A stretch of DNA of 64,000 nucleotides from Psychrobacillus vulpis (lineage in GTDB: Bacteria > Bacillota > Bacilli > Bacillales_A > Planococcaceae), in the NCBI RefSeq assembly GCF_006861825.1, contig NZ_VDGI01000006.1, positions 99,163 to 163,162 on the forward strand. The letters are read 5' to 3'. The position numbers and the translations under genes were made by a program. The notes below the pieces were generated by a model. It did no database searches and was not told where the DNA came from. It was given only the letters and a program-made list of their open reading frames with translations. Every line of letters starts with the position of its first letter. Within the stretch, counting starts at the first letter, position 1. This document shows, in pieces, positions 52,526 through 60,929 of this stretch.

Positions 52526-53005
52526 GAAAATTCGAGGGCATGTAACCGCAAGAACAATGCGCTAGTGCAAATTCCTTCGGCTTATGCGCAAAATCACACG
52601 GTCTAAGTGCAAATTCCAAGTGTCTAATCGCAAATTCGAGCCGTGTATGCGCAAGATCAATGCGCTAGTGCAAATTCCTTCGGCTTATGTGCAAAATCAC
52701 TCGGTCTAAGCGCAAGTTCCAAGTGTTTAATCGCAAATTCGAGCCGTGTATGCGCAAGGTCAATTGGCTAGTGCAAATTCATTCGGCTTATGCGCAAAAT
52801 CACACGGTCTAAGTGCAAATTCCAAGTGTTTAATCGCAAATTCGAGCTGTGTATGCGCAAGATCAATTGGCTAGTGCAAATTCATTCGGTTTAAGCGCAA
52901 AATCACACGGTCTAAGTGCAAATTCCAAGTGTCTAATCGCAAATTCGAGCCACGTATCCGCAAATTCAGTCTACTTAATCGCAAACTAAAACCAGATATC
53001 CGGAA
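52526..53005. repeat. 103-bp tandem array with 21-bp phased GCAA anchors
   Basis: Four full 103-bp units plus partial ends: 'gctagtgcaa' recurs at 52561, 52664, 52767 and 52870. Each unit splits into five sub-repeats headed by GCAA, at spacings 21, 21, 21, 21 and 19 bp. I count 22 anchors, from 52548 to 52981. The sub-repeats have distinct tails (ccttcggcttat, cacacggtctaa, caagtgtctaa, gagccgtgta, caatgcgcta), conserved between units with scattered point changes. No open frame of useful length crosses the array. Confidence 0.95.
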
Positions 53006-53036
53006 ATCCTCCAACAAGCAAAAAGAAAAGGGGGGC

Positions 53037-54503
53037 TCAAAATGAGCCACCCTTTAATTCTGTTACAGTTACAAATGAGTAACCTTCTTCTTGTAAGAAA
53101 GCAAGTACTGCGTCTAGTCCATCTGCAGTAGAAGGATGGATGTCATGCATTAATACGATAGAACCATCTTTGACATGTTCTTTCACATGAGTAAGTAGAT
53201 GATTTGCATCGCGATATTTCCAATCTTGCGTATCAACATCCCAGAGTACGACAGGAAGTGAAGTTTGAGCGCGAACTGTTTTGTTTACTGCTCCATAAGG
53301 TGGTCGGAATACAGTAGGTTTACTACCAGATGCTTTTTCGATTGCATTGCTAGTATTATTAATTTCTAATGCAATTTTTTGTGCGGAAGCTTTTGTAAGA
53401 TCAGGGTGGTTCCATGTATGGTTTCCTAATTCATGTCCAGCTTCTTTCATTTCGTTGATAATTTCAGGATAGAAAGAAACACGACTTCCAAGCATAAAAA
53501 AGGTAGCTTTTGCATTATACTTTTTAAGTGTATCTAATATTTTTCCTGTTGTTTCCGGATTTGGACCATCGTCGAACGTTAGCGCAACTACTTTTCCTTC
53601 TGTTTCTGGTACAGTGTCTTCTGAATCATCTGATACAATAGAATCCTCCTTCGTTGGTACATCTTTAGAAGGTTCTTGATCAACTGTAATGATCGGAAGC
53701 CTATATTCCTCTGCTAAAATACTATTAATGTCTGAGAGTGGAATGGAGATAGATGGTGCTCCTGCTGCACCCACTGTAATTTCATAATCATTATAATAAA
53801 AGACAATTGAATCCTTCTTAAGGGCAAAATTTGAAAAGTTCTCCCATTTAGGAGCTGTCTTTTCTTCCAATTGTTCTGGTAATACATATGAGTTTAATTG
53901 CTTGTCAGAAGTAATTGTATCCTTCACCTTGGAGGAAAGACTAGCAAGTGATTTTTCGTTATTGTTAAGTAGGTCTTCAATAGTGAGCATATGTCCAGAC
54001 TGGTTATTCAATCGAATAATTTTCGTTTCGGAGACTCCATTTGCTCCACCTGTAAACATATTCGAATGAAAGACAAATGAATAATACCCAGTAGGATGTT
54101 GGAATACTTCAAATGAAATATTTAATTCACCTTTTACATGTTTATTCGTTTCGTTTATGTAATTTGTTTCTTCTAAGTATAGTGTTTTTATTTTCTGTGT
54201 ATATGCTTTCACTATTTCGTTGAAACTGGGTACATCACTTTGCGGATATTGAATTGCGTAAGGGGTAAATTCGTCGTTGGAAGTTTCTGTAATAATGCGA
54301 ATTCCTTCGTAAGCAGAATCGCTTTCATTGATCTCTTCTTTTGATTCATTTGGCGGGCTAGCATTTACCATTTTTTCCTCTTGTTTAGCCGAAGTCGGTA
54401 GTAAAAGAAGAAAAGCCATTAAACTGCTTAATAAAACAATTGCAACGATGAAGGTAATATCAATCCAGCGACCTCTTTTTCTGGATCGTGTATTTGTGGA
54501 CAT
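53037..54503 (-). CDS. pdaC: Peptidoglycan deacetylase, PdaC-like (DUF4163-DUF3298-NodB)
   Basis: 488 residues, close in size and plan to B. subtilis PdaC/YjeA (467), which deacetylates MurNAc in vegetative peptidoglycan. An N-terminal membrane anchor (DITFIVAIVLLSSLMAFLLLLP, about 14-35) leads to DUF4163 (about 65-165), DUF3298 (about 170-265), an acidic linker and the CE4 domain from about 300. CE4 motifs: VVALTFDDGPNPETTG, HELGNHTWNHPD, VFRPPYGAVN, VLWDVDTQDWKYRD and IVLMHDIHPST. All catalytic Asp and His positions are intact. Start ATG with AAAGGAG upstream. Confidence 0.9.
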   Translation of the reverse strand: MSTNTRSRKRGRWIDITFIVAIVLLSSLMAFLLLLPTSAKQEEKMVNASPPNESKEEINESDSAYEGIRIITETSNDEFTPYAIQYPQSDVPSFNEIVKAYTQKIKTLYLEETNYINETNKHVKGELNISFEVFQHPTGYYSFVFHSNMFTGGANGVSETKIIRLNNQSGHMLTIEDLLNNNEKSLASLSSKVKDTITSDKQLNSYVLPEQLEEKTAPKWENFSNFALKKDSIVFYYNDYEITVGAAGAPSISIPLSDINSILAEEYRLPIITVDQEPSKDVPTKEDSIVSDDSEDTVPETEGKVVALTFDDGPNPETTGKILDTLKKYNAKATFFMLGSRVSFYPEIINEMKEAGHELGNHTWNHPDLTKASAQKIALEINNTSNAIEKASGSKPTVFRPPYGAVNKTVRAQTSLPVVLWDVDTQDWKYRDANHLLTHVKEHVKDGSIVLMHDIHPSTADGLDAVLAFLQEEGYSFVTVTELKGGSF

Positions 54504-54638
54504 GGTGATTCTCCTTTTCTAGTACAAATATATTATATTAGATTTGACGGTCGAATGTATGATAAAGTTTTAAATTAGATTGTTTTTATTTTTGGTGTTC
54601 GATAAAATTATCGTACGTAGTAGAAGGGGGTGTTCCAA

Positions 54639-55385
54639 TTGACAATGACAAACTCTGAATTAGTTGTAGAGTGCTGTTTACTTGCTGGTCGATTAATGAT
54701 GGAAAGTGGCGCAGAGACGTATCGGGCGGAAGATACAATGGATCGCATGGCTATTTCGCAAAAGCTTACAGATTCCCAAAGTTTTGTCATGCCAACTGGA
54801 ATTATTTTCAGTGGAAATAAAACACTTCCTACTAAATTAGTGAGGATTAGTAGTAGAACAACCGATCTAGAGAAAATTGCCAGTGTGAATGCGGTATCTA
54901 GAAGGTTAGTGAAAGCTGAAATAACATTAGAAGAAGCTTACGACGAGTTAAAGAAAATAGAAAATGGGCATAGAAAGTATCCATTTTGGATTCAAATACT
55001 AGCTGCTTCAATTGCATCTGGGGCATTTCTTTTGTTATTTGGTAATAAACTGGAGGATGTTCCTACTGCCTTAGTTGCTGGAGGACTAGGGTATATGGTT
55101 GCAAATCTTTTAGAAGAAAAGACTAGGGTCAAATTTTTCGCAGAATTTTTTGCAGCTATCGTTGTAAGTTTTATTGCTACTTTATCAGTTTCACTTGGGT
55201 TAGGATTAGAAGTTGATAAAATCATAATTGGTTCGGTCATGCCACTTGTGCCGGGTTTACTCATTACTAATGCTATACGTGATTTAATGGCTGGACACTT
55301 TATCTCTGGTGTATCGAAAGGAGCAGAAGCATTTCTTACTGCTTTTGCAATCGGCGCTGGTGTAGCATTAATATTATCGTTTTAG
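54639..55385 (+). CDS. Threonine/serine exporter, ThrE N-terminal half (YjjP-like)
   Basis: About 248 residues. The soluble N-terminal part holds the DUF1212 signature (LLAGRLMMESGAETYRAEDTMDRM and FVMPTGIIFSG); five membrane spans follow from about residue 110 (ILAASIASGAFLLLFG, FFAAIVVSFIATLSVSLG, PLVPGLLITNAIRDL). It forms an exporter with the next gene product; fused in Corynebacterium ThrE, split here. TTG at 54639 follows AAGGGGGTG at proper spacing and is preferred over GTG at 54630. Confidence 0.87.
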   Translation: MTMTNSELVVECCLLAGRLMMESGAETYRAEDTMDRMAISQKLTDSQSFVMPTGIIFSGNKTLPTKLVRISSRTTDLEKIASVNAVSRRLVKAEITLEEAYDELKKIENGHRKYPFWIQILAASIASGAFLLLFGNKLEDVPTALVAGGLGYMVANLLEEKTRVKFFAEFFAAIVVSFIATLSVSLGLGLEVDKIIIGSVMPLVPGLLITNAIRDLMAGHFISGVSKGAEAFLTAFAIGAGVALILSF

Positions 55386-55396
55386 GAGGACGTTCC

Positions 55397-55846
55397 ATGT
55401 CTTATTTATTTCAAGGAATATTAAGCTTCGCTGCTGCAGCTTCTTTTGGAATATTGTTTAATGCTCCAAAAAAGTCACTATTATCGTGTGGTCTTGTAGG
55501 GATGACTGGGTGGCTTATTTATGCTGTAGTAGATCAACTCAGTAATGATCCAGTAGAGGCTTCTTTTGCTGGTGCATTTACTATTGCGTTTGTTGCCCAT
55601 ATAATGGCAAGACATTATAGAATGCCGGTAATTATTTTCAGTGTCGCCGGAATCATTCCATTAGTACCTGGTGGTTCTGCCTACAATGCAATGCGTAATA
55701 TCGTGGAAAAAGACTATAATGTGGCAATGGAATATGGCTCACTTGCATTTATGATTTCTGGTTCTATAGCGATGGGCTTAGTATTTGCAGAGATTATTAC
55801 ACAATTATATTTGAAAGTTATGGGAAGACTAAAATTAAAACCGTGA
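55397..55846 (+). CDS. Threonine/serine exporter, ThrE C-terminal half (YjjB-like)
   Basis: 149-residue protein with four to five spans. The family segments are AAASFGILFNAPKKSLLSCGLVG, HIMARHYRMPVIIFSVAGIIPLVPGGSAYNAM and an aromatic/acidic C-terminus. It pairs with the preceding gene (11-bp gap, AGGAGG before the ATG) to make the complete two-part exporter for amino acids or, as suggested for E. coli YjjPB, small dicarboxylates. Confidence 0.87.
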   Translation: MSYLFQGILSFAAAASFGILFNAPKKSLLSCGLVGMTGWLIYAVVDQLSNDPVEASFAGAFTIAFVAHIMARHYRMPVIIFSVAGIIPLVPGGSAYNAMRNIVEKDYNVAMEYGSLAFMISGSIAMGLVFAEIITQLYLKVMGRLKLKP

Positions 55847-55877
55847 AGAAAGGAAGGACCTTTCTTCACGGTTTTTG
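55837..55877. terminator. Bidirectional terminator between the exporter and the EAL gene
   Basis: CCGTGAAGAAAGG (55841-55853) pairs with CCTTTCTTCACGG (55859-55871), with T5 on the plus strand and T4 on the minus strand. Confidence 0.9.
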
Positions 55878-55898
55878 TGTTAATGACTTAACCTTTTC

Positions 55899-57935
55899 TT
55901 AGTTGTTAATATTACCTTCGCTTCTTAATAAATCCTCTACTTCTTTGGAACTGATAGGGTGACTCACATAATATCCTTGAATGGCGTCACAACCCATTTC
56001 TTTTAAAAGTGTATATTGTTCTTCTGACTCAACACCCTCAGCGACTACTTGAACGTCCAATGATTGTCCAAATTGTATTAACCCTTGAACGAGTTTCTGT
56101 AGTTTTTCTTGTTGCAGGAGTGAATCAATAAAATTCTTATCAATTTTCAATTTGCTAATTGGAAGAAGCTGCAAATAACGAAGAGATGCATATCCAGTTC
56201 CGAAATCGTCTAATGCAAATACTATCCCATCTTGCTGTAAAGTCTGCATCTGTTGAATGATAGATTTCTCAGCTTCTGCCTCTAGTGCAAATTTCTCTGT
56301 AAATTCAATTTGTAAAAGTTCTGGTGAACAATTATACTTCTCTAACATTTTTCGAATTGTTTTCACCATATTTTTATCCCGAAATTCTCTAATCGAGGAG
56401 TTGAAGCTCACCTTAATCGGTAGACCTTTGTTTTGCCAAATGGAAGCTTGCTCACAAGACTTTTCAAGCATGAAAGTGCCTATTTCATTGATTAATCCAG
56501 TTTCCTCCGCAATCGGAATAAGTTCTTCAGGAGATACAACACCAAGTACATCGTCTTCCCATCTTACAAGCGCCTCTACCGCATTTATTTTACCTGTTAC
56601 CATATCTTTTTGAGGTAAATACATAACGTGAAGATCATTGTGATTCAGCGCCTCTAATAATCGTTTTTCGATTTGTAATGCTCGACTTAACTTATTATGA
56701 CCGGATTGGGAAAGACTAGCGATAGTTCCTCCACCTTCTTGCTTGATCTTTTGCATAGTAGCATTGGAAGCTTTTAATAAATGTAAATAAGATTGTTGGT
56801 CTTCTGGATATTTAGTAATGGAACCACTTATGGTAATTGGGATAGCCTTGTTGTTTAAATAAATTGGATTTTGTTTTAAATAATTTGTAAAACCTTGTAT
56901 GTACCAATCGCTTAAAGGAGTAATGAGCGAAAATTCATCTCTGCTCATACGAGCGATAATTGTCTCTTCAAAATATATTTTTAGTCTCTTTGTAAACTCG
57001 ATTAACATGATTGATTCAGTTTGATCGTTGAAAATCTCTTTTAGTGTGTAAAATTGATCGATACTAATAAAAACAAAAGAAAAGTTTCTATCTTCTTTTA
57101 TATAATTGGTCACAACATCTTCTAAACGATGTCTACTCATTAATCCAGTTTCTGTATCCACATAAGCAATTTGTTCTAAACGAGATTGTAATTGTTTCTT
57201 TTCTGTAATTTCTTCTTCCAATAATAAATAGTAGAGCGTATTATTTTTTGTATCGGTTATGGATATAGCAAGTAAATTCACCCAATAATTTGTTCCGTCT
57301 TTTGTTACCTTTTCAACAGTACCTTGGAAGTTTTCACCTCTTTGGAGTGTTTGCATGATTTTATCGGCAACGGCAATATGATCAGGAGTATTCGGGAATA
57401 ACTGCCAAAATGATTTCCCTAAAATACGTTTTGGAGTCCAATTACTTTTCTTTAAAAACTGTTCATTTGCATAAGTGATTAAACCTTCTTTGTCTAAATA
57501 GACGAGCATAAATGAATCAGATAATCCCTTTTTTAGAAGTTGCAATTCCAAAAATGAACTCTCTTCTGAGTTTGGAATATAATCGTTATCTATTAGAAAT
57601 AAAACATATCGTTCGTATTTGAATGTAAATGATTTTGCGACGACTGAAGCAACAGTCTGATCTCCATTGGAAGAATGTAGATGGACAGAATTATATCGGA
57701 CTGGCTCAACATTTCGTAAAAGTCTTTCGAAAATAGTAGAGAAATGTCCTGTTAAACTACTATTAAATAAGGGATTAATTTCCCCTTTAATTTGTTCTAA
57801 GCTATAGCCGAATTGCTTTTCAGCTTCTCTACTCCACCAAATAATTCGACCATCTCTATCAGTCAAAAAGGTCGGATAAGGTATATGACTGAAAATAGTA
57901 CTGCTCGAGTCTAGTAATTCATCTATCTGATGCAT
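55899..57935 (-). CDS. PAS-PAS-GGDEF(degenerate)-EAL cyclic-di-GMP phosphodiesterase
   Basis: 678 residues, cytoplasmic. Two PAS domains (about 8-115 and 125-240; PTFLTDRDGRIIWWSREAEK, VYLDKEGLITYANEQFLKKS) precede a GGDEF domain (about 255-400) whose active-site loop reads SRDEF (about residue 332) and should not make c-di-GMP. The EAL domain (about 430-670) looks active: EALVRW, the Asn in SFNSSIREF, EFTEKFA, DDFGTGYASL, LKIDKNF, EGVES and QGYYVSHP. The net activity is probably c-di-GMP hydrolysis under PAS control. ATG at 57935 is chosen (AGGGG eight bases upstream); the ATG at 57953 has no ribosome site. Confidence 0.92.
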   Translation of the reverse strand: MHQIDELLDSSSTIFSHIPYPTFLTDRDGRIIWWSREAEKQFGYSLEQIKGEINPLFNSSLTGHFSTIFERLLRNVEPVRYNSVHLHSSNGDQTVASVVAKSFTFKYERYVLFLIDNDYIPNSEESSFLELQLLKKGLSDSFMLVYLDKEGLITYANEQFLKKSNWTPKRILGKSFWQLFPNTPDHIAVADKIMQTLQRGENFQGTVEKVTKDGTNYWVNLLAISITDTKNNTLYYLLLEEEITEKKQLQSRLEQIAYVDTETGLMSRHRLEDVVTNYIKEDRNFSFVFISIDQFYTLKEIFNDQTESIMLIEFTKRLKIYFEETIIARMSRDEFSLITPLSDWYIQGFTNYLKQNPIYLNNKAIPITISGSITKYPEDQQSYLHLLKASNATMQKIKQEGGGTIASLSQSGHNKLSRALQIEKRLLEALNHNDLHVMYLPQKDMVTGKINAVEALVRWEDDVLGVVSPEELIPIAEETGLINEIGTFMLEKSCEQASIWQNKGLPIKVSFNSSIREFRDKNMVKTIRKMLEKYNCSPELLQIEFTEKFALEAEAEKSIIQQMQTLQQDGIVFALDDFGTGYASLRYLQLLPISKLKIDKNFIDSLLQQEKLQKLVQGLIQFGQSLDVQVVAEGVESEEQYTLLKEMGCDAIQGYYVSHPISSKEVEDLLRSEGNINN

Positions 57936-58134
57936 ACTCACGACCCCTTTCATTATTATCTATTAATTATATAGAATACAGGGAAATTAGTCATTACTAT
58001 AGAACAATATATTCACATTATTAAAATATATAGGTAAATATACATAATTATTTTATCGGCTATCAGGCCTTTTTTACGTTGATTTGCCAAAAACTTAAAG
58101 TAAAATTATAAGAATAGGAAAGAGGTAGATATAA

Positions 58135-59049
58135 GTGGATCGCTGGAAAGGTATTGTCTTAATTATTATCGGATCGATGTTATGGGGAGCGACTGGCCCA
58201 ATGATGGAATGGGTATTAAACAATAGTAGTATTTCCGTACCGTTTTTTCTTACAATACGCTTAATCACTGCAGGTGCATGTATTTTGTTGTTTATGAAAA
58301 TAAGGGGCCAAGAAATATTTAATATTTGGAAAGAGCGTATCTGGCTAAAGCAACTAATAATATTCGGTATATTTGGAATGCTTGGTGTGCAATATACGTT
58401 TTTAGCTGCAATCGAAGCAAGTAATGCATCTATCGCCACTTTACTTCAATTTGTAGGGCCAATCTATATTATTTTGTATATCTCGTGGAAAAGCAAAATG
58501 TTCCCACCGAAATATCAAATTGTTGGGATAATAGGGACGCTTGTTGGATTGTTCTTTTTATTGACGAATGCAAAAGTTGACCAGTTATTAATAAGCAAAG
58601 AAGCCTTGTTTTGGGGGATTTGTGTTGGTGTTGCGTTTGCTCTATATACTGTATATCCAGCTAGACTAATGAAAGAGTGGGGGGTACTAGTAATAGTTGG
58701 TTGGGCTATGCTTGTAGGTGGTATAGTGCTTGCAATTGTGACACAAGTCTGGAAATCAGATGAGTGGGGTAATTTAGCAGAGTTCCCAATCAATATTATG
58801 ACTGCGGTAATAATTTTAATAGGAACAATTGCGTTTATCCTCTTTTTATCTAGTATGAAATACATAACTGCCGTTGAAACTAGTATTCTATCGAGTGTAG
58901 AGCCTTTAACTGCTATGATTATTTCCGTCATTTGGTTAGGACAAATTCTTGGAGCATGGCAATATTTTGGGGTAGTAGTAATGCTTATTTTTGTTACTTG
59001 GCTTTCGATAGCTGGAGAATTTAAGTGGAAAAAGAGAAAATCAGCTTGA
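58135..59049 (+). CDS. EamA/DMT-family transporter
   Basis: 304-residue membrane protein with ten spans in two EamA repeats (GIVLIIIGSMLWGATGPMMEW at the start; ALFWGICVGVAFALYTVYPARLM opens the second half; SILSSVEPLTAMIISVIWLGQ near the end is the EamA hallmark). It is a small-metabolite exporter or importer of unknown substrate. GTG at 58135 with AGAGGT upstream. It ends in its own terminator, so it is not part of the following ABC operon. Confidence 0.88.
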   Translation: MDRWKGIVLIIIGSMLWGATGPMMEWVLNNSSISVPFFLTIRLITAGACILLFMKIRGQEIFNIWKERIWLKQLIIFGIFGMLGVQYTFLAAIEASNASIATLLQFVGPIYIILYISWKSKMFPPKYQIVGIIGTLVGLFFLLTNAKVDQLLISKEALFWGICVGVAFALYTVYPARLMKEWGVLVIVGWAMLVGGIVLAIVTQVWKSDEWGNLAEFPINIMTAVIILIGTIAFILFLSSMKYITAVETSILSSVEPLTAMIISVIWLGQILGAWQYFGVVVMLIFVTWLSIAGEFKWKKRKSA

Positions 59050-59080
59050 GAAGAATGCAAATTAGTAGGAATAATCTATG

Positions 59081-59110
59081 AGATGACTTGATATTTTAAG
59101 TCATCTTTTT
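59081..59110 (+). terminator. Terminator of the EamA gene
   Basis: AGATGACTT (59081-59089) pairs with AAGTCATCT (59098-59106), followed by TTTT. Confidence 0.85.
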
Positions 59111-59192
59111 CTATATGTTCCAGATTGAATGTGGCATAATAGATTTACAGATAATTAATTCGGGTGACGAAGAATCTAGGGGTGTTGTGTTA

Positions 59193-60929
59193 GTGAAAAC
59201 AGTACTATCTTATTTATCTCCTTATAAATGGCTTGTAATTACAGCGTTACTTTTCATGCTTATAGAGCTTTCTGTAGAACTTGTTCAACCGCTATTAATA
59301 GCAGCCATTATCGATGAAGGAATTTTAGCAAATGACCAGCAAAAGATTTTCTTTCTAGGAAGTATTATGCTAGGTCTCTCGGTTATTGCGTTTTTTGCTG
59401 GGATTATTAATACGTTCATAGCATCTCATGCAGTTCAAAGTTATGGTTATGATATTCGGCAAGCAATTTTTAAGAAAATTCAATCGTTCACAATGGCCAC
59501 TTTTTTTAAATTTCCAACCGCTAGTTTAATTACTCGTTTAACAAATGATGTAACAATTACACAAAACGTTATTTTCATGGGTCTACGAATTATGCTACGA
59601 GCACCTTTGTTAGTGATAGGAAGTATTATTATGTCTTTTTTAGTACATCCATATCTAGCATTATTTTTAGTAATTGGAGCACCTTTTTTAGTTGTTTTCT
59701 TATATATAATGAGTCGAAAAGGACTTACTCTGTTTGGTAATGTACAAAAAAGTGTAGATAAAGTTACACGTAAGGTCCAAGAAAATTTGCAAGCGGTAAG
59801 ATTAATAAAAGCCTATTTACGTGGAAACTTCGAATCTACTCGATTTGCAGGAGTAGCTGAAACGCTAAAAATGGATAATGTGAAGGCATTTCGAATTATG
59901 GAGTTGATACTACCAGTTCTTTTATTTGTTATGAACGTAAGTTTAATGGCAGTTTTGTGGTTTGGAGCAAAGGAGATCCAAACTGCGGATGCTCAAATGG
60001 GAGAGTTAGTGGCTATTGTTAACTATGCAATGCGCATGACGGGTGCCTTTTCGATGTTTGCTTTCATAATCATATTTTTCTCTCGAGCAAAAGCTTCTGC
60101 TGAACGTATGGAGGAAGTATTACTCGTACAGGAAGGGATAGAAGAGATAGATAATGATTTAAAAAGAGAATTTCCAAGAGAGGGGAAAATTGAATTTCAG
60201 CATGTGTCCTTTCATTATCCAACGACAAATACTCCGGTGTTAAAGGATGTATCTTTCTCCGTTCAACCTGGTTCGAAACTTGCTATTATGGGCGCAACAG
60301 GATCTGGAAAATCAACGCTATTGAACTTAATCCCTCGATTTTTTGAAGCAACGGAAGGTGAGATACTTGTTGATGGCATAGATGTGAAGGAGTGGTCTTT
60401 AAGAGAGCTACGACAAGTGATTGGGGTTGTCCCTCAACAATCTATTCTTTTCACTGGAAGCATAGAAGACAACTTAGGGTGGGGGGATTCCACGGCGACA
60501 ACCGAGTTATTAAAAGAGGCAGCGAAACAAGCACAAATTCACAACTCTATTGAACAATTCCCAGATCAATATAATACGAAAGTCGGACAAAAAGGGGTCA
60601 ATCTATCTGGAGGTCAAAAGCAAAGACTATCGATTGCCCGTGCACTAGTTCGAAAACCAGAGATTCTATTATTAGACGATAGTACGAGTGCGCTAGATGT
60701 ATCGACAGAAAATGCATTATGGGAAGCGTTAGAAGATGAAAATGCAACGATGTTAGTCATTACACAAAAGGTGAGAACTGCGCAAGGTGCAGACCAAATT
60801 CTTCTATTAGATGAAGGAGCAGTTTCCGCATATGGTACACATAATGAGTTGATGGAAAGCTCTTCTTTATATCGAGAAATCGCAGAATCACAACAGGAGG
60901 GAGACGATCATGTTGAACTTCATTCGTAA
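59193..60929 (+). CDS. Heterodimeric ABC exporter subunit with degenerate catalytic site (YfiB/BmrC type)
   Basis: 578-residue half-transporter: six membrane spans (about 1-310) and a nucleotide-binding domain. Walker A is GATGSGKST and the signature LSGGQKQRLSIARAL is canonical. Walker B reads ILLLDDSTSALD (Asp in place of the catalytic Glu) and the H-loop reads VITQK (Gln in place of His), so its own catalytic site should be inactive. That is the usual asymmetry of heterodimeric exporters. GTG at 59193 is chosen (AGGGGTG upstream); the frame opens at 59115. It overlaps its partner gene by 20 bases. Confidence 0.92.
   Translation: MKTVLSYLSPYKWLVITALLFMLIELSVELVQPLLIAAIIDEGILANDQQKIFFLGSIMLGLSVIAFFAGIINTFIASHAVQSYGYDIRQAIFKKIQSFTMATFFKFPTASLITRLTNDVTITQNVIFMGLRIMLRAPLLVIGSIIMSFLVHPYLALFLVIGAPFLVVFLYIMSRKGLTLFGNVQKSVDKVTRKVQENLQAVRLIKAYLRGNFESTRFAGVAETLKMDNVKAFRIMELILPVLLFVMNVSLMAVLWFGAKEIQTADAQMGELVAIVNYAMRMTGAFSMFAFIIIFFSRAKASAERMEEVLLVQEGIEEIDNDLKREFPREGKIEFQHVSFHYPTTNTPVLKDVSFSVQPGSKLAIMGATGSGKSTLLNLIPRFFEATEGEILVDGIDVKEWSLRELRQVIGVVPQQSILFTGSIEDNLGWGDSTATTELLKEAAKQAQIHNSIEQFPDQYNTKVGQKGVNLSGGQKQRLSIARALVRKPEILLLDDSTSALDVSTENALWEALEDENATMLVITQKVRTAQGADQILLLDEGAVSAYGTHNELMESSSLYREIAESQQEGDDHVELHS

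Noticed and set aside
52526..53005. CRISPR array
   Set aside because: Units are contiguous 103-bp copies without unique spacers, the 21-bp sub-repeats have recurring tails, and there is no cas gene in the window.
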